Shown here: positions 34,047-46,037 of the stretch, in pieces
Position numbering within the stretch: the stretch's first letter is position 1
Layout: every line of letters begins with the position of its first letter
From: Streptococcus chenjunshii
GTDB taxonomy: Bacteria > Bacillota > Bacilli > Lactobacillales > Streptococcaceae
Assembly: GCF_003086355.1 (NCBI RefSeq)
Contig: NZ_CP031733.1
Coordinates: 2,379,047 to 2,443,046 of the forward strand
Direction: 5' to 3'
DNA length: 64,000 nucleotides
Made by a program: the position numbers and the translations under genes
The notes under the pieces: model-generated
Seen by the model: only the letters and a program-made list of their open reading frames with translations
Told to the model about the DNA's origin: nothing
The model's database searches: none

Positions 34047-36016
34047 TCTTCTGCTGCCTCCTTTTCTATTAACTCACTCTCAATAACGCCAAGCAATTCT
34101 TCCCTTGCTTGACTAACCGTCAAATCCGGTAGCTGACAAGCTGCTAAATTAAAATGACCGCCGCCAAGACTTTCCATAATACGCTGAACATTAATCTGAT
34201 TCCTGCTGCGAGCCGATATAGAAGTCACTTGAGCACTATTACGTGTCACGACAAAAGTCGCTTCTATTCCAGCCATAGAAAGCAGCATATCAGCAGCTTT
34301 ACTGGCTATAACATTGGTGTAAACAGCATGTTCAGAGCCGCTAGCCAACAAAATATGTTCTCCAACTTTTTCGCCTTTCAGGACAAGCTCATTAATCAGC
34401 CGATATTCATCAAAATCAATTGCAGCAATATTTTGGATTTCCGCACTATCGCTTCCCAATGTCCGTAAATAGCTGGCAACATCGAAAGTACGGCTGGTTA
34501 CACGTGTTGAAAAATTCTTAGTATCCAGCATAATCCCAGCCATCAAAATACTAGCCTGAATTTTATTCAGCCGCTTACGGGCATTCTGAAACTGAATCAG
34601 TTCCGTTACCAATTCACTGGCACTGCTTGCTCCGCTTTCCACAAAGGAAAGGACGGCATTATCGGGAAAATCTTCATCACGCCGGTGATGGTCAACAACG
34701 ATAATATCCCTAAACTGCATATACAGTTCTCTTGATAAGGTCAGAGACACCTTTGAATGATCAACCATAATCAGTAAGGAACGGGGAGTCAGCATGTCCA
34801 AAGCCTGCTCGACTGTAACCAAATGCATTTGTTCATCGGTTTGCAGTCTTGCTACCGCTCTGGCAATATCTGGATTCATATCGGAAGGATTATAAACTGT
34901 GTAAGCATTATCCGTAATATTGCTGGCAAAAAACTGCATCCCGACAGCAGAGCCCAAAGCATCCATATCAAGATGTTTATGCCCAACAACAAAGACACTG
35001 TCGACCGTTTTGAGCCGGTCAGAGATTGCTGTCATCATTGCACGTGTTCTTGTCCGAGAACGTTTAACTGTTGAAACTGAGCCACCGCCAAAATACATAG
35101 GCTGTTTTTGATCGTCATTCTCGCGGACAACAATTTGATCTCCGCCTCTGACAAGAGCGATATTTAGGTTTTGTAAAGCGACTTGGCCAATTTTATCATG
35201 CTCACTGTCACCATAGGATATCCCCATACTTAAGGTCAACGGAAGCTTTCTTTCCTGTGCCTCTTTGCGAAAAGCATCCAGAACAGAAAATTTTACTGCC
35301 ATAAGATCGCTTAGTACAGAGTAATCAGTAAAGAAATAAAAACGATCCATGTCAACACGGCGGTAAAAAATCTTCTTTGCCTGCGTGAAATCAGAAATAA
35401 AGTTTGCAATAAAACTATTGATTTGCGAAACATCTGCATCTGATAAATCGTCTGTCACATCATCATAGTTATCAACTGAAATAATACCTATAACAGGACG
35501 CAGTAAACTGACATCTCCTAGCTGCCTGTTGCCCATAGAAGCATCAAAGAAATAAAAAATACCAGTTGATTCATCCAAATAAATAGAATATTTATTGCCG
35601 CTTTTTTCAAATGACTGACTGGCAGAACCATTGCGCTTGTTAGCAATGACCTCTTTGACAAAGCGATACTCAAATTCACCGTTTTCATTAGTGAATATAA
35701 GCTCGGCATAAGGATTAAACCAGACAATTTCATTGCTGGATAAATCAAATTGAATAATGCCTACTGGCATCTGCTCCAGCAAGTTTTTTAAATTGACTTC
35801 AGTCTGATCATTCAGCAGCTCTATCTGCTCCAGTTCAGAAATTTCATAAGTCTCTTTCTGATAATAAAGCAAAGCAACAACAAACAGCAAAGTCAAAAAA
35901 ATGGCTGTTAAAATAGCTGTTTGACTCTGAAAAACCCTAACACAGATTGCCAAAATACCAAAGAGTATCAAACCAATCATAATCAGATGAATAGTTGCAA
36001 AACGAAATCTTCTCAT
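34043..36016 (-). CDS. gdpP: Cyclic-di-AMP phosphodiesterase GdpP
   Basis: Membrane phosphodiesterase that hydrolyses c-di-AMP to pApA, controlling potassium and osmolyte balance and wall stress. The 657 residues contain two membrane segments (about 6-28 and 31-52), a PAS-like region (about 70-140), and a degenerate GGDEF domain (about 170-300). The DHH catalytic domain has [12 protein letters not shown] (about 345) and [10 protein letters not shown] (about 420), and DHHA1 has GGGHFNLAA (about 620). All DHH metal ligands visible are intact. It is first of the gdpP-rplI-dnaB group. Confidence 0.96.
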   Translation of the reverse strand: MRRFRFATIHLIMIGLILFGILAICVRVFQSQTAILTAIFLTLLFVVALLYYQKETYEISELEQIELLNDQTEVNLKNLLEQMPVGIIQFDLSSNEIVWFNPYAELIFTNENGEFEYRFVKEVIANKRNGSASQSFEKSGNKYSIYLDESTGIFYFFDASMGNRQLGDVSLLRPVIGIISVDNYDDVTDDLSDADVSQINSFIANFISDFTQAKKIFYRRVDMDRFYFFTDYSVLSDLMAVKFSVLDAFRKEAQERKLPLTLSMGISYGDSEHDKIGQVALQNLNIALVRGGDQIVVRENDDQKQPMYFGGGSVSTVKRSRTRTRAMMTAISDRLKTVDSVFVVGHKHLDMDALGSAVGMQFFASNITDNAYTVYNPSDMNPDIARAVARLQTDEQMHLVTVEQALDMLTPRSLLIMVDHSKVSLTLSRELYMQFRDIIVVDHHRRDEDFPDNAVLSFVESGASSASELVTELIQFQNARKRLNKIQASILMAGIMLDTKNFSTRVTSRTFDVASYLRTLGSDSAEIQNIAAIDFDEYRLINELVLKGEKVGEHILLASGSEHAVYTNVIASKAADMLLSMAGIEATFVVTRNSAQVTSISARSRNQINVQRIMESLGGGHFNLAACQLPDLTVSQAREELLGVIESELIEKEAAEE

Positions 36017-36093
36017 TTTAAACCTCTTAACTGGTCTATTATAGCATAAAACACGTCTAAAAAATAGAGTTAGCTGTTTATTTACACCAGTAT

Positions 36094-37989
36094 TTAAGAT
36101 TTACGAGCTGCTTTTTGTTTGCCTTCAAGATAGACCATTAAAATACTGATATCTGATGGATTTACACCCGAAATTCGGCTGGCCTGACCAATTGTTTCTG
36201 GATTAATTTTCTTAAACTTTTGTCGTGCTTCTGTTGCAATAGAATCAATGGCGTCCCAATCAATGTTTTTAGGAATGGGTTTTGCTTCTAAGCGTTTCAT
36301 TTTAGCCACTTGATCAAGAGCTTTATTAATGTAGCCCTCATACTTAATTTCTGTTTCCAGCAGTTCAATCACTTTATCATCTAAATGTTCGTCAGCAGCA
36401 CCAATAAAACTGACAATAAGACTGTAATCAATTCCTGGACGTCGCATAAACTCTCTAGCTGTCAAGGCATCTGTCAAAGCTTTGAAACCTAATTTTTCAA
36501 TACGTTGGTTAACTTCAGGGGTCGGTTTGATTTTGGAGGTTGACAATCTTGTCAACTCTTTGTCAAACTGTTGTTTACGCAATTGATAAACATGGTAGCG
36601 TTCATTGTCAACTAAGCCTATCTCACGTCCAAATTCAGTTAAGCGCATATCAGCATTATCATGTCGTAAAATAAGGCGGTATTCAGCACGAGAAGTCAAA
36701 AGCCGGTAGGGCTCTGCTGTTCCCTTAGTGACCAAATCATCAATCATAACTCCAATATAAGCATCACTTCGTTTCAAAATAAATTCAGGCTTGCCTTGAA
36801 CCTTTAGAGCCGCATTTATACCTGCTACAAGTCCTTGTCCGGCAGCTTCTTCATAGCCAGATGTCCCATTAGTCTGTCCAGCTGTAAACAGGCCAGAGAT
36901 TTTTTTAGTCTCAAGTGTTGCACGCAGCTGATGAGGCAAAACAACATCATATTCAATAGCATAACCAGTCCGCATCATTTCTGCATTTTCCAGTCCCTTA
37001 ATTGAATGCACCAAATCCTTTTGGACATCTTCCGGCAGGCTGGTTGACAAACCTTGAATATAAACTTCTTCTGTCTCACGGCCTTCTGGCTCTAAGAAAA
37101 GCTGATGACGTTCTTTATCTGCGAAGCGGACAATTTTATCTTCAATGGACGGGCAGTAACGCGGACCTACACCTTTGACAACACCCGAAAACATCGGTGC
37201 ACGATGCAAGTTTTTTTGAATAATATCATGGCTCGTCTGATTTGTGTAAGTCAGCCAGCAAGGAACCTGTTCCTGTAGATAATCAGTATCAGCCGATAAA
37301 AAAGAAAAATGGTTAGCTTTCTTATCGCCTGGCTGAATATCAGTTTTATCATAATTAATCGATGAAGCTTTAATACGAGGAGGGGTCCCAGTTTTAAAAC
37401 GTCCGATTTCAAGTCCCAATTCCTGCAAATTATCGGCCAGACCGATAGAAGGCAGGCTGTTGTTGGGTCCGGAAGAATATTTCAAATCTCCTAAAATAAT
37501 TTCTCCACGTAAAGCGGTTCCTGTTGTGACAATAACAGTTTTAGCAGAAAAATGCTGGTTGGTTGCTGTTCGTACACCAACTACCTTGCCGTCTTCAACT
37601 AAAATTTCTTCAACCATCGTCTGCCGCAAGGTCAGATTTTCCTGCTGCTCTACTGTATGCTTCATAGTTCTGGCGTACAGTGCTTTATCAGCTTGAGCGC
37701 GTAATGCCCGAACAGCAGGTCCTTTCCCTGTATTGAGCATTTTCATCTGGATGTATGTTTTATCAATATTCTTGCCCATTTCACCGCCAAGCGCATCAAT
37801 TTCACGAACAACAATTCCCTTGGCCGAACCGCCTATAGACGGATTGCAGGGCATAAAGGCCAGCATTTCAAGATTAATGGTCGCAAGCAAAGTCTTACAG
37901 CCCATACGGCTGGCTGCCAAACTGGCTTCAACACCGGCATGACCGGCACCAATAACAATCACATCATAATTCTCAGTAAAATTTGCCAT
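36094..37989 (-). CDS. mnmG: tRNA uridine 5-carboxymethylaminomethyl modification enzyme MnmG
   Basis: FAD-dependent half of the MnmE-MnmG complex that modifies the wobble uridine of several tRNAs. 631 residues, the standard length. The dinucleotide-binding [17 protein letters not shown] (about 13-29) and the family signature [11 protein letters not shown] (about 270) are intact. A second signature is [16 protein letters not shown] (about 372). GAGAG precedes the ATG. The gene is separated from mnmA by 415 bases, and both modify wobble uridine 34. Confidence 0.97.
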   Translation of the reverse strand: MANFTENYDVIVIGAGHAGVEASLAASRMGCKTLLATINLEMLAFMPCNPSIGGSAKGIVVREIDALGGEMGKNIDKTYIQMKMLNTGKGPAVRALRAQADKALYARTMKHTVEQQENLTLRQTMVEEILVEDGKVVGVRTATNQHFSAKTVIVTTGTALRGEIILGDLKYSSGPNNSLPSIGLADNLQELGLEIGRFKTGTPPRIKASSINYDKTDIQPGDKKANHFSFLSADTDYLQEQVPCWLTYTNQTSHDIIQKNLHRAPMFSGVVKGVGPRYCPSIEDKIVRFADKERHQLFLEPEGRETEEVYIQGLSTSLPEDVQKDLVHSIKGLENAEMMRTGYAIEYDVVLPHQLRATLETKKISGLFTAGQTNGTSGYEEAAGQGLVAGINAALKVQGKPEFILKRSDAYIGVMIDDLVTKGTAEPYRLLTSRAEYRLILRHDNADMRLTEFGREIGLVDNERYHVYQLRKQQFDKELTRLSTSKIKPTPEVNQRIEKLGFKALTDALTAREFMRRPGIDYSLIVSFIGAADEHLDDKVIELLETEIKYEGYINKALDQVAKMKRLEAKPIPKNIDWDAIDSIATEARQKFKKINPETIGQASRISGVNPSDISILMVYLEGKQKAARKS

Positions 37990-38404
37990 TGTCTCTCCTA
38001 TATTTCACCTATAGTTTTGATATTTGAATAAATTAAAGTAAAAAATTGAGCAGTCCATCCCTAATCCCATTCATAATTATTATTGGAAATACTGCAATCA
38101 GCTACTATTTTATACTTTTAGAATTAAGTAAGGAATTTTTTTCTTAAAATTTTTAGTCTTTCCAAAAGGGGCTTCTTATTGCAAATGCATAAAAGCCAAA
38201 ACCCTCGAAAACTGTACGTTAAAAACGCACAATTCTCATGAGCTTTGACCATCATGATTATTGTTAAAAACAGTGTAGTAAAATTGGCTTGAATATTCAT
38301 TTTTTATTCAAAATGAGCACTATCAGCCTTTGTTTTATCATATATTTTAAAACAGACACCCCATAAAAAGGACTAGGTTTACACAATTTTTACACCTTTA
38401 TCAA
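37990..38404. other. 415-base intergenic region between mnmA and mnmG
   Basis: AT-rich, with no gene, tRNA or terminator recognised with confidence. It separates two minus-strand genes of the same tRNA-modification pathway. The mnmG promoter must lie here, but no pair of -35/-10 elements is convincing by eye. Confidence 0.4.
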
Positions 38405-39715
<1,311 letters not shown>

Positions 39716-39885
39716 ACATTATTTTTTATAAAAAACTAAATGAGCAGCTTAAATAATATTCAACTATTTTTGTTATACTGGTATAGAGTTTAAAATTTCC
39801 AGAACGAACAGAATTGATGGCAATTCAGCATCAGTTTTCTTCATTTTAACTTGACATCAGATTTACAACACCTTGACAGGAGTGC

Positions 39886-40524
39886 ATGATGAAATTTATT
39901 TTATTCGATTTAGACGGAACTTTAGTTGATTCAAGTTCAGGGATAAAAGCCAGTTTTCGCCACACATTTAAAGAATTAAAACTTGCGGTTCCTAGTGACA
40001 AAGAACTGTCAACTTTTATAGGTCCGCCGCTTGAAACAACTTTTTCAGCTCTGCTCAATTCAAAAGAAACTGTTCAAAAAGCAATAGCTAATTTTCGACT
40101 GTACTACAAAAAGAAGGGTGTCTATGATGTTTTTATCTTTCAGGGAATCAGCGAAGCTTTAAGGGAACTCAAGACTGCAGGATATCAACTCTATGTGACA
40201 ACCAGCAAAAATGAAGCGATGGCCCTGCTCATGTTAAACGAATTAGGCTTATCTGATTTTTTTAGGGCAGTTTATGGTGCTGTCCCCCACCGTTTTAAAA
40301 AAGCTGATGTTATCAGCACTTGTTTATCCCTTGAAAACATCAGTAAAGAAGATGCACTTATTATAGGGGACACCAAATTTGATATCATAGGCGGAAAATC
40401 TGTCGGTATAAAAACCTTAGGTGTTACTTGGGGAATAGGAACAGAGGCTGATTTACTGGAAAATGGTGCTGATAAAGTTTGCCATACGCCTGCAGATATT
40501 AAAAAAGCACTTGCTTCTTTCTGA
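39886..40524 (+). CDS. HAD-family phosphatase, phosphoglycolate phosphatase-like
   Basis: 212 residues. Motif I FDLDGTLVDS (about 6-15), motif II with TTSKNEAM (about 106), and motif IV IIGDTKFDIIGGKSVGIKT (about 160) are all intact, with a helical cap between motifs I and II. The family covers phosphoglycolate phosphatase, pyrophosphatase PpaX and others, so the substrate is uncertain. Two adjacent ATGs (39886 and 39889) follow AGGAG; the second is better spaced. It is monocistronic and convergent with the next gene. Confidence 0.85.
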   Translation: MMKFILFDLDGTLVDSSSGIKASFRHTFKELKLAVPSDKELSTFIGPPLETTFSALLNSKETVQKAIANFRLYYKKKGVYDVFIFQGISEALRELKTAGYQLYVTTSKNEAMALLMLNELGLSDFFRAVYGAVPHRFKKADVISTCLSLENISKEDALIIGDTKFDIIGGKSVGIKTLGVTWGIGTEADLLENGADKVCHTPADIKKALASF

Positions 40525-40537
40525 TGCAAGTGCTTTT
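40506..40537. terminator. Bidirectional terminator at the end of the HAD gene
   Basis: AAGCACTTGC and GCAAGTGCTT form the stem, flanked by A and T runs. The stop codon of the HAD gene lies in the loop. The minus-strand wall-protein gene ends three bases away, so it serves both. Confidence 0.8.
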
Positions 40538-40539
40538 GT

Positions 40540-41169
40540 TTAGTAGCCCCAAGCTGATAGACCTTGAGCATTATAAGCGTTGATGGCCGAATTAATCTGA
40601 TCCTGAACTGTTGCAGTTGAACCCCATCCTGGCATCGTTTGAAAGAGCCCCGAAGCGCCTGAAGTATTTGTCACAGTATAATCGCCATTTGACTCACGGG
40701 CAATGATATATTCCCATGTAGACTGAGGAACACCTGTAGCTGCTGCCATTTGTGCTGCAGCCTCACTGCCAACTGCACCAGCGGTATTGCCATTCGTTAG
40801 CCCCGATACTGGAGCGGCAGCTGTATCCGCAGAAACTGCATCTGCTGTTTCAGCTGTATAAGCTTCTGACCCCAGTTCCAACTCAGAAACAGCTTCTTCT
40901 TCCATGTCGACAGGATCTATATCCTGATGATCTTCTGAAGTCTCAGCAGCATCCTGGCGTTCTTCTTCTGTCGCTGAGGAACTTGCTGCAACAAGAGCTT
41001 CACTGCTTACTGCTGCAGCATTCTGACGTGTAGCAGTTGTATAAGAAGCCTCTGTTTTTGTAAAGGCAAAAGCTGTTCCTGCAGCGCTCCCCAAAATAAG
41101 CAAGGCTCCCAAAATAAGATACCTTTTTTTCTGACGTTTTGCTTCTTCAAGCCTACTGTACATATACAT
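40540..41169 (-). CDS. Secreted transglycosylase-like (APF/SLT C-terminal) protein
   Basis: 209 residues. A basic start and a hydrophobic segment (about residues 20-40) anchor or export it. A long Ala/Glu/Ser-rich linker follows, then a C-terminal lytic-transglycosylase-like domain with [30 protein letters not shown] and a final [13 protein letters not shown]. The glutamate in ARESNG is the expected catalytic residue. Such proteins act on peptidoglycan at the cell surface. The ATG at 41169 follows AGAGGTG. The neighbouring LysM gene encodes a second protein with a related C-terminus. Confidence 0.8.
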   Translation of the reverse strand: MYMYSRLEEAKRQKKRYLILGALLILGSAAGTAFAFTKTEASYTTATRQNAAAVSSEALVAASSSATEEERQDAAETSEDHQDIDPVDMEEEAVSELELGSEAYTAETADAVSADTAAAPVSGLTNGNTAGAVGSEAAAQMAAATGVPQSTWEYIIARESNGDYTVTNTSGASGLFQTMPGWGSTATVQDQINSAINAYNAQGLSAWGY

Positions 41170-41269
41170 GTGCACCTCTTTCATTTTTCCAGATTACATC
41201 ATATAATTTAATTATTACCTGTTAATTGTATTTGTATTAAAAATATTACAATTATATTTTTTTAAGAAA

Positions 41270-41320
41270 ACAAAAAAAGAATAAAGCCGTTTTACTACCG
41301 AAAAACGGTTGGCTTTATTC
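41270..41320 (-). terminator. Terminator after the LysM gene
   Basis: GAATAAAGCC (41279-41288) and GGCTTTATTC (41311-41320) form the outer stem, with a second inner stem of AAAACGG-type pairs. A T-run follows on the minus strand at 41278-41270. It lies 26 bases after the LysM gene stop. Confidence 0.85.
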
Positions 41321-41346
41321 TTTTACAGATAATGAACAATTAAAAA

Positions 41347-41883
41347 TTAATACCAGCCATTAGCATGCCAGAAAGCCAGTGCAGCTGTCCAAGAACCATA
41401 ACGTTCATTAACATAATTATCGGCTACCCGCTCCTGATTTTCAGCAGACAAATCGCCATTTAAATACGAAACACTCAGCTGATAGCGACCATAATACTGA
41501 CCGTTTTGTGCTGTATAATCACCGCCTGATTCATGCTGGGCGATTTCTTCTTTAGCAGCAGCATCCTCGGTGTTCAATCCTGACTCTTCAGCCGGTGCAG
41601 CTGTCTCTTCTTCCGCAGCTCCGCTGTTTTCTGAATTATCAATTGATAAAGTCTGGCCTACTGTAATAGAATTAGCATCTGAAATCCCATTTTTTTCAGC
41701 TAAATCAGTTACTGTTGTGTTATGCGCTGCGGCAATAGCTGATAAGGTATCACCTGACTGAACAGTATATGAATCAGCTTTGACAATAATTGGTAAAACC
41801 AAAGAGGTTAAAGCCATTATTCCTGTCAATCCTAATTTCATTGTTTTTCCTTTATTGTTTAAAATTGTTTTTGCTTGTATCAT
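41347..41883 (-). CDS. Secreted LysM-domain protein with transglycosylase-like C-terminus
   Basis: 178 residues. A signal peptide ends near VKADS (about 37). One LysM domain follows (SYTVQSGDTLSAIAAAHNTT, about 38-57, through TVGQTLSI), then an acidic linker. The C-terminal domain has AQHESGGDYTAQNGQYYGRY and ends AALAFWHANGWY. LysM binds peptidoglycan, and the glutamate in HESGG suggests muralytic activity. AAGGGAA precedes the ATG at 41883. A TTACA/TTGACA pair upstream resembles the phased motifs described elsewhere in the window; LysM hydrolases are typical WalR/VicR targets. Confidence 0.87.
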   Translation of the reverse strand: MIQAKTILNNKGKTMKLGLTGIMALTSLVLPIIVKADSYTVQSGDTLSAIAAAHNTTVTDLAEKNGISDANSITVGQTLSIDNSENSGAAEEETAAPAEESGLNTEDAAAKEEIAQHESGGDYTAQNGQYYGRYQLSVSYLNGDLSAENQERVADNYVNERYGSWTAALAFWHANGWY

Positions 41884-41988
41884 TTTAATTCCCTTTCCTA
41901 TTGAAGTTTACTATATCTTATCTTTTTAATGTTACTTTCTTTTTGGGATTCAATTAAAATTATTACAATCAGATTGACAAAAAATAAA

Positions 41989-42013
41989 GAAAACGTCTTC
42001 AACAGACGTTTTC
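41989..42013 (-). terminator. Terminator after ecfT
   Basis: GAAAACGTCT (41989-41998) and AGACGTTTTC (42004-42013) form a perfect 10-bp stem with a 5-base loop, 23 bases after the ecfT stop. A T-rich tract follows on the minus strand. Confidence 0.85.
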
Positions 42014-42035
42014 TAAAAATCAGACAGATAAAAGT

Positions 42036-42833
42036 CTACTTTGCTTTAAGAACAAACAACAAGATCCCTAAAAATAACAAAATAAGCAGAGCCAGACTGT
42101 CTTTTAGCTGCCAATGTAAAAGACGATATTTGCTTCTTCCTTCTCCGCCCTGATAACCACGCGCTTCCATAGCAACAGCTAGAGCATCGGCCCGTTTAAA
42201 ACTAGAAGCAAAAAGAGGGATTAAAATAGGGATAATGGATTTTACTTTTTGAAAAATATTTCCTTCACCAAAATCCACACCTCTGGCTCTCTGAGCATTC
42301 ATAATGCGTGTCGTATCATCCATTAATGTCGGAACAAAACGTAAACTCAAAGACAGCATTAAGCCGATTTCATGGGCAGGGACTTTAAACTTAACCAAAG
42401 GCTGCAACAGTGATTCCACTGCATCAGCAAGACTGAGAGGAGTTGTTGTCAGCGTTATAAGGGTTGAAAAAATGATAATTAGAACAAATCTCATAAAGAT
42501 CAGGGCAGCTTGACTCAAACCGTAAGCAGTTATTTTCAGAAACCAAAATTGAAAAAGAATTGCCCCTCCCTGAGTAAAAAACATTTGGAAAAAAGTTGTA
42601 AAGAGGATAATCCCAACCATAGGCTGTATGCCTTTTAGAAAAAAACTCAATTTTACTTGTGATAGCAAAACCATTATCAAAGTAAAAGTAAAAATCAAAA
42701 GATTCGTCACAAAATTGTTGGCCCAAAAAACAATAACAACATAAATTATCATTGCTAAGAGCTTACTTCTAGGATCTAAGCGATGTATGACCGAATTTCC
42801 GGGGATATAGCGGCCGATAATCAATTTATCCAT
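42036..42833 (-). CDS. ecfT: ECF transporter transmembrane protein EcfT
   Basis: Shared membrane scaffold of group II energy-coupling factor transporters for vitamins and metals. 265 residues: about five membrane segments, then the coupling region with the characteristic [13 protein letters not shown] (about 178-190) and [13 protein letters not shown] (about 220-232), whose Ala-Arg-Gly helices contact the ATPases. The start overlaps the end of ecfA2 by 8 bases. It is last in the ecfA1-ecfA2-ecfT set. The substrate-binding S components are encoded elsewhere. Confidence 0.96.
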   Translation of the reverse strand: MDKLIIGRYIPGNSVIHRLDPRSKLLAMIIYVVIVFWANNFVTNLLIFTFTLIMVLLSQVKLSFFLKGIQPMVGIILFTTFFQMFFTQGGAILFQFWFLKITAYGLSQAALIFMRFVLIIIFSTLITLTTTPLSLADAVESLLQPLVKFKVPAHEIGLMLSLSLRFVPTLMDDTTRIMNAQRARGVDFGEGNIFQKVKSIIPILIPLFASSFKRADALAVAMEARGYQGGEGRSKYRLLHWQLKDSLALLILLFLGILLFVLKAK

Positions 42834-43668
42834 GCTTAAGTACCTCTTTAAATTCCTTAATCGTAATAGGCAGAGTTTCCATATACAAGCCCCGATGTAC
42901 TAAAGACTGAGCAAATTTAGTTATTTTGGGCACACCTAATTGCTTGCTTTCAAGTAAATCAACCTGCTGAAAGACTTCTTTAGGCCTGCCGGACAAAGCA
43001 ATTTTTCCTGCTTCAAGGACATAAACATAATCAGCATAGTCAGCAACATCATCCATCAAATGAGTGACTAAAACAATAGTCATTCCTGATTGGTGCAGTA
43101 TTTTAAAAAGGTGCATCAGTTCTTTACGGCCTCTGGGATCAAGGCCTGCTGTCGGCTCATCTAAAACTAAGATTTCAGGCTCCATAGCTAAAATACCAGC
43201 AATTGCGACCCGGCGCATCTGACCGCCCGATAATTCAAAAGGATTTTTATCAAATAAATCTTCTGAAATGCCAACTAGAGCCAGTTTTTCTTTTGCTAAA
43301 TTTTCAGCTTCTTCGGAAGAAACACCAAAATTCTGAGGGCCAAAAGCTGCATCTTTAAGAACAGTTTCCGCAAACAACTGACTTTCAGGAAATTGAAAAA
43401 CCAAGCCAACTTTTTGCCGAACAGCTTTAATGTCCTTGTTTTTAGAATCAGGTGTGATAGTCATCTCATTAATTGTAACCGAACCTTCAGTTGGAGTGGC
43501 TAAGCCATTAAGCAGCTGCATAACAGTTGATTTACCGGCTCCTGTATGGCCAATAAATGCAGTGTAGGAACCATCTTTAATCTCAAGATTAATATCAAAA
43601 AGGGCGCGCCCTTCAAAAGGGGTCCCTGCCTGATAAGTATAACTCACATTTTTGAGAACAATTCCCAT
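42826..43668 (-). CDS. ecfA2: ECF transporter ATPase EcfA2
   Basis: 280-residue ABC ATPase. Walker [10 protein letters not shown] (about 39-47), signature [12 protein letters not shown] (about 144) and Walker [12 protein letters not shown] (about 163) are all intact. The order of the set and the phenotype of the signature mark it as the EcfA2 (EcfA') member. It begins within the last 25 bases of ecfA1 and ends inside the start of ecfT, so the three are tightly coupled. Confidence 0.95.
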   Translation of the reverse strand: MGIVLKNVSYTYQAGTPFEGRALFDINLEIKDGSYTAFIGHTGAGKSTVMQLLNGLATPTEGSVTINEMTITPDSKNKDIKAVRQKVGLVFQFPESQLFAETVLKDAAFGPQNFGVSSEEAENLAKEKLALVGISEDLFDKNPFELSGGQMRRVAIAGILAMEPEILVLDEPTAGLDPRGRKELMHLFKILHQSGMTIVLVTHLMDDVADYADYVYVLEAGKIALSGRPKEVFQQVDLLESKQLGVPKITKFAQSLVHRGLYMETLPITIKEFKEVLKHG

Positions 43669-44486
43669 AGCCTATTTTCTAATTCCTTTTCTGTCAAATA
43701 TGTATCTTCAAAAGTATATGATTCTGATTCTAAAGCCTTTATTACATTTGAGGTAAAAGGTACATCCAAACCGAGGCTCAGAAGCTCTTCGCCGCGTGCA
43801 AATAGTTCTCTTGGAGTTGAAGCCGACTCAATCTGACCGTTCTTCATGACTAAAACACGGTCACTGAGTGCTACCTCATCTAAATCATGGGTAATAGAAA
43901 TAACAGTCATATCATATTGTTTTCGGATAGATTTGATCGTCTTAATTAATTCTGTTCGACCTTCTGGATCAAGCATACTGGTTGCTTCATCCAAAATAAT
44001 AATCTTCGGCTGCATGGCAACAGCCCCCGCAATAGCAACACGCTGCTTCTGCCCTCCGGAAAGACGAGCAGGTTCACGTGACATGTAATCTGTCATATCA
44101 ACCAAGTCAAGAGCTTGCTTAACACGTTTTTCCATCACATCGTGTGCAACACCTTTATTTTCAAGACCAAAAGCTACATCATCCTCAACTGTTGCCCCTA
44201 CAAACTGATTGTCAGGATTCTGAAAAACCATACCGATTTTATGCCGGATATCCCAAACATTTTCTTGACTTAGCTGCTCACCGTCCACAAAAATCCGGCC
44301 AGATTCAGCTTCTAAAAGGCCGGTTAACAAACGAACAGCGGTTGATTTCCCAGACCCATTGTGTCCAATAATAGACAGCCATTCTTGATGTTTCACGTGA
44401 AACGATAAATCTGTTAAGGTGTAGTCTTTTTGTTCATCGTTATATTTAAAATAAAGATTGTTAACTTCAATAATATTATTTGTCAT
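43644..44486 (-). CDS. ecfA1: ECF transporter ATPase EcfA1
   Basis: 280-residue ABC ATPase, first of the transporter set. Walker A is GHNGSGKST (about 41-49), signature [14 protein letters not shown] (about 143), and Walker [17 protein letters not shown] (about 160). Codons 28-33 (SFHVKH) contain a parS-like palindrome at 44389-44404, so the DNA here carries both coding and probable ParB-binding information. It follows pgsA by 2 bases. Confidence 0.95.
   Translation of the reverse strand: MTNNIIEVNNLYFKYNDEQKDYTLTDLSFHVKHQEWLSIIGHNGSGKSTAVRLLTGLLEAESGRIFVDGEQLSQENVWDIRHKIGMVFQNPDNQFVGATVEDDVAFGLENKGVAHDVMEKRVKQALDLVDMTDYMSREPARLSGGQKQRVAIAGAVAMQPKIIILDEATSMLDPEGRTELIKTIKSIRKQYDMTVISITHDLDEVALSDRVLVMKNGQIESASTPRELFARGEELLSLGLDVPFTSNVIKALESESYTFEDTYLTEKELENRLWELFSKM
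44389..44404. promoter_or_regulatory. parS-like ParB-binding site inside ecfA1
   Basis: TGTTTCACGTGAAACG differs from the parS consensus TGTTTCACGTGAAACA only at the last base. It lies within codons 28-33 of ecfA1, about 19 kb left of the predicted oriC. ParB is encoded at 63030, so the cognate protein is present. Confidence 0.85.
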
Positions 44487-44488
44487 TG

Positions 44489-45028
44489 TTACTGAAAGGT
44501 ATCTTTAAAAAGAAAACTTGCCCCTTTAAAATAATCATAACCCGAATAAATGGTGAAAATTAAAGCAATATAAAGAGTTATAGTCCCCAACAAAGTCCAG
44601 TGGCAGAGCAAAAAGATAATTGAAAACATTTGGGAAAAAGTCTTGATTTTCCCAGGCATAGCTGCAGCAAGCACCGTTCCGCCGTTTTCTACCAGCAGCA
44701 AACGCAAACCGGTCACTGCAAGCTCACGGCAGACAATCACAGCAGCGATCCAAGCCGGCAGCAAGTTTAACTCAATCAGCATGATAAAAGCGCTCATAAC
44801 CAGCATTTTATCCGCCAGAGGATCCGCGAATTTACCAAAATTAGTAACGACATGCCATTTACGAGCCAAATAGCCGTCAAGATAATCTGTGATACTCGCT
44901 AGAGCAAAAATCAAAGCTGCTATAAAATGACCTGTCAAACTATGGGAAACACAGAGGATTACGATAAATACTGGAATCATAAAAATACGTCCAATAGTAA
45001 GCAGATTGGGAATATTCTCTTTTTTCAT
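44489..45028 (-). CDS. pgsA: CDP-diacylglycerol-glycerol-3-phosphate 3-phosphatidyltransferase
   Basis: Membrane enzyme making phosphatidylglycerol phosphate. 179 residues with several membrane segments. The CDP-alcohol phosphotransferase signature is complete: TDYLDGYLARKWHVVTNFGK then FADPLADK (about 43-70), supplying the DG..AR...G...D...D residues. It ends 2 bases before ecfA1 and starts 9 bases after rodZ, in one minus-strand unit. Confidence 0.96.
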   Translation of the reverse strand: MKKENIPNLLTIGRIFMIPVFIVILCVSHSLTGHFIAALIFALASITDYLDGYLARKWHVVTNFGKFADPLADKMLVMSAFIMLIELNLLPAWIAAVIVCRELAVTGLRLLLVENGGTVLAAAMPGKIKTFSQMFSIIFLLCHWTLLGTITLYIALIFTIYSGYDYFKGASFLFKDTFQ

Positions 45029-45037
45029 CTCTTCACC

Positions 45038-45973
45038 TTACTGAATATTTAATGTGATATAGCTTAAATCTGAGCCTGTCAGCTCGGAAGTATCAAGAGA
45101 CTGCCCGTCAACAGTAACTGTCACTCCCTGAATAGTGCTCAGGGCAATGGTTGTAGTAGTTGTAGAAGCAGGCAGTGTCACTGTGTAAGAAGGTGTAGCC
45201 GAATTAAGCGTTATGCCGTCCTCATTCATTCCTGAGTTGCTGACATGGAACCAAGTGCTTTCTGCACCAGATAATGAAACAACAATTTCTACAGGAGTGC
45301 TTGCATTAATCAAATTAGCAGTCAGAGCGTTTCCGCTCCCTTCTACACTTAAACTGGCTGTACTGTCAGTTGATACCGAAGTTTCGTCTTGGCTGGATGA
45401 ACTGCTGACTGACCAATATTTAGACGCCTGTGAAGTTTGTTGGTTGCCCCTGAGCTGGTGCCATACGGTATAACCGACAAAGATTAGTATCAGGAGTGCC
45501 ACTAAACTCAACAGAACAATAGGCCAGCGAGACGGTGCCTTGTAGCTGTCATCATGGCGGCGGCTTCTATTGGCAAAAGTCTCTTGTTTTTCAGGTTCTG
45601 ATGTCAGCTCTTTGTCAAAAGATGGTTCTATCTCATCATCATTATTTTCAACCGCCTCTTGGAAAATCACTTCTTCAGAAACAACAGCAGTTTCTGAATC
45701 TTCAGTCTCTACTGGTACAGCAGCTTTTGATTCAGAATCCTGAATTTGCTCACGGTAATACTGTTTCAAAGCAATTGGATGCAGATTGACAGTCTCCCCA
45801 TACCTTTGAATATATTTTAAAATCTTATCATCTGGTATCAAATTAAACTGATCCAGTTCTAAGGCCAGCAAATGATGGGAAGGAATATCCGTTTTCCTTT
45901 CAATATCTTCCAAAGTAAGGCCCTGCCTGACACGCGCGTCTCTTAAAGTTTCTCCAATCGTTTTATCACTCAT
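45038..45973 (-). CDS. rodZ: RodZ-family cell-shape/helix-turn-helix membrane protein
   Basis: 311 residues. An N-terminal helix-turn-helix domain (RQGLTLEDIERKTDIPSHHL, about 15-34) precedes an acidic cytosolic linker and one membrane segment (about 150-172). A Ser/Thr-rich extracellular linker and a C-terminal beta domain of the DUF4115 type follow. RodZ links cytosolic factors to wall synthesis. The gene is between two M16 peptidase genes and pgsA, an order conserved in streptococci. Confidence 0.9.
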   Translation of the reverse strand: MSDKTIGETLRDARVRQGLTLEDIERKTDIPSHHLLALELDQFNLIPDDKILKYIQRYGETVNLHPIALKQYYREQIQDSESKAAVPVETEDSETAVVSEEVIFQEAVENNDDEIEPSFDKELTSEPEKQETFANRSRRHDDSYKAPSRWPIVLLSLVALLILIFVGYTVWHQLRGNQQTSQASKYWSVSSSSSQDETSVSTDSTASLSVEGSGNALTANLINASTPVEIVVSLSGAESTWFHVSNSGMNEDGITLNSATPSYTVTLPASTTTTTIALSTIQGVTVTVDGQSLDTSELTGSDLSYITLNIQ

Positions 45974-46037
45974 ACTGCCCCTCTAAATTAACTACATAAT
46001 TAACTTTTATTATACCAAATTTTTATTTAGTATACGA

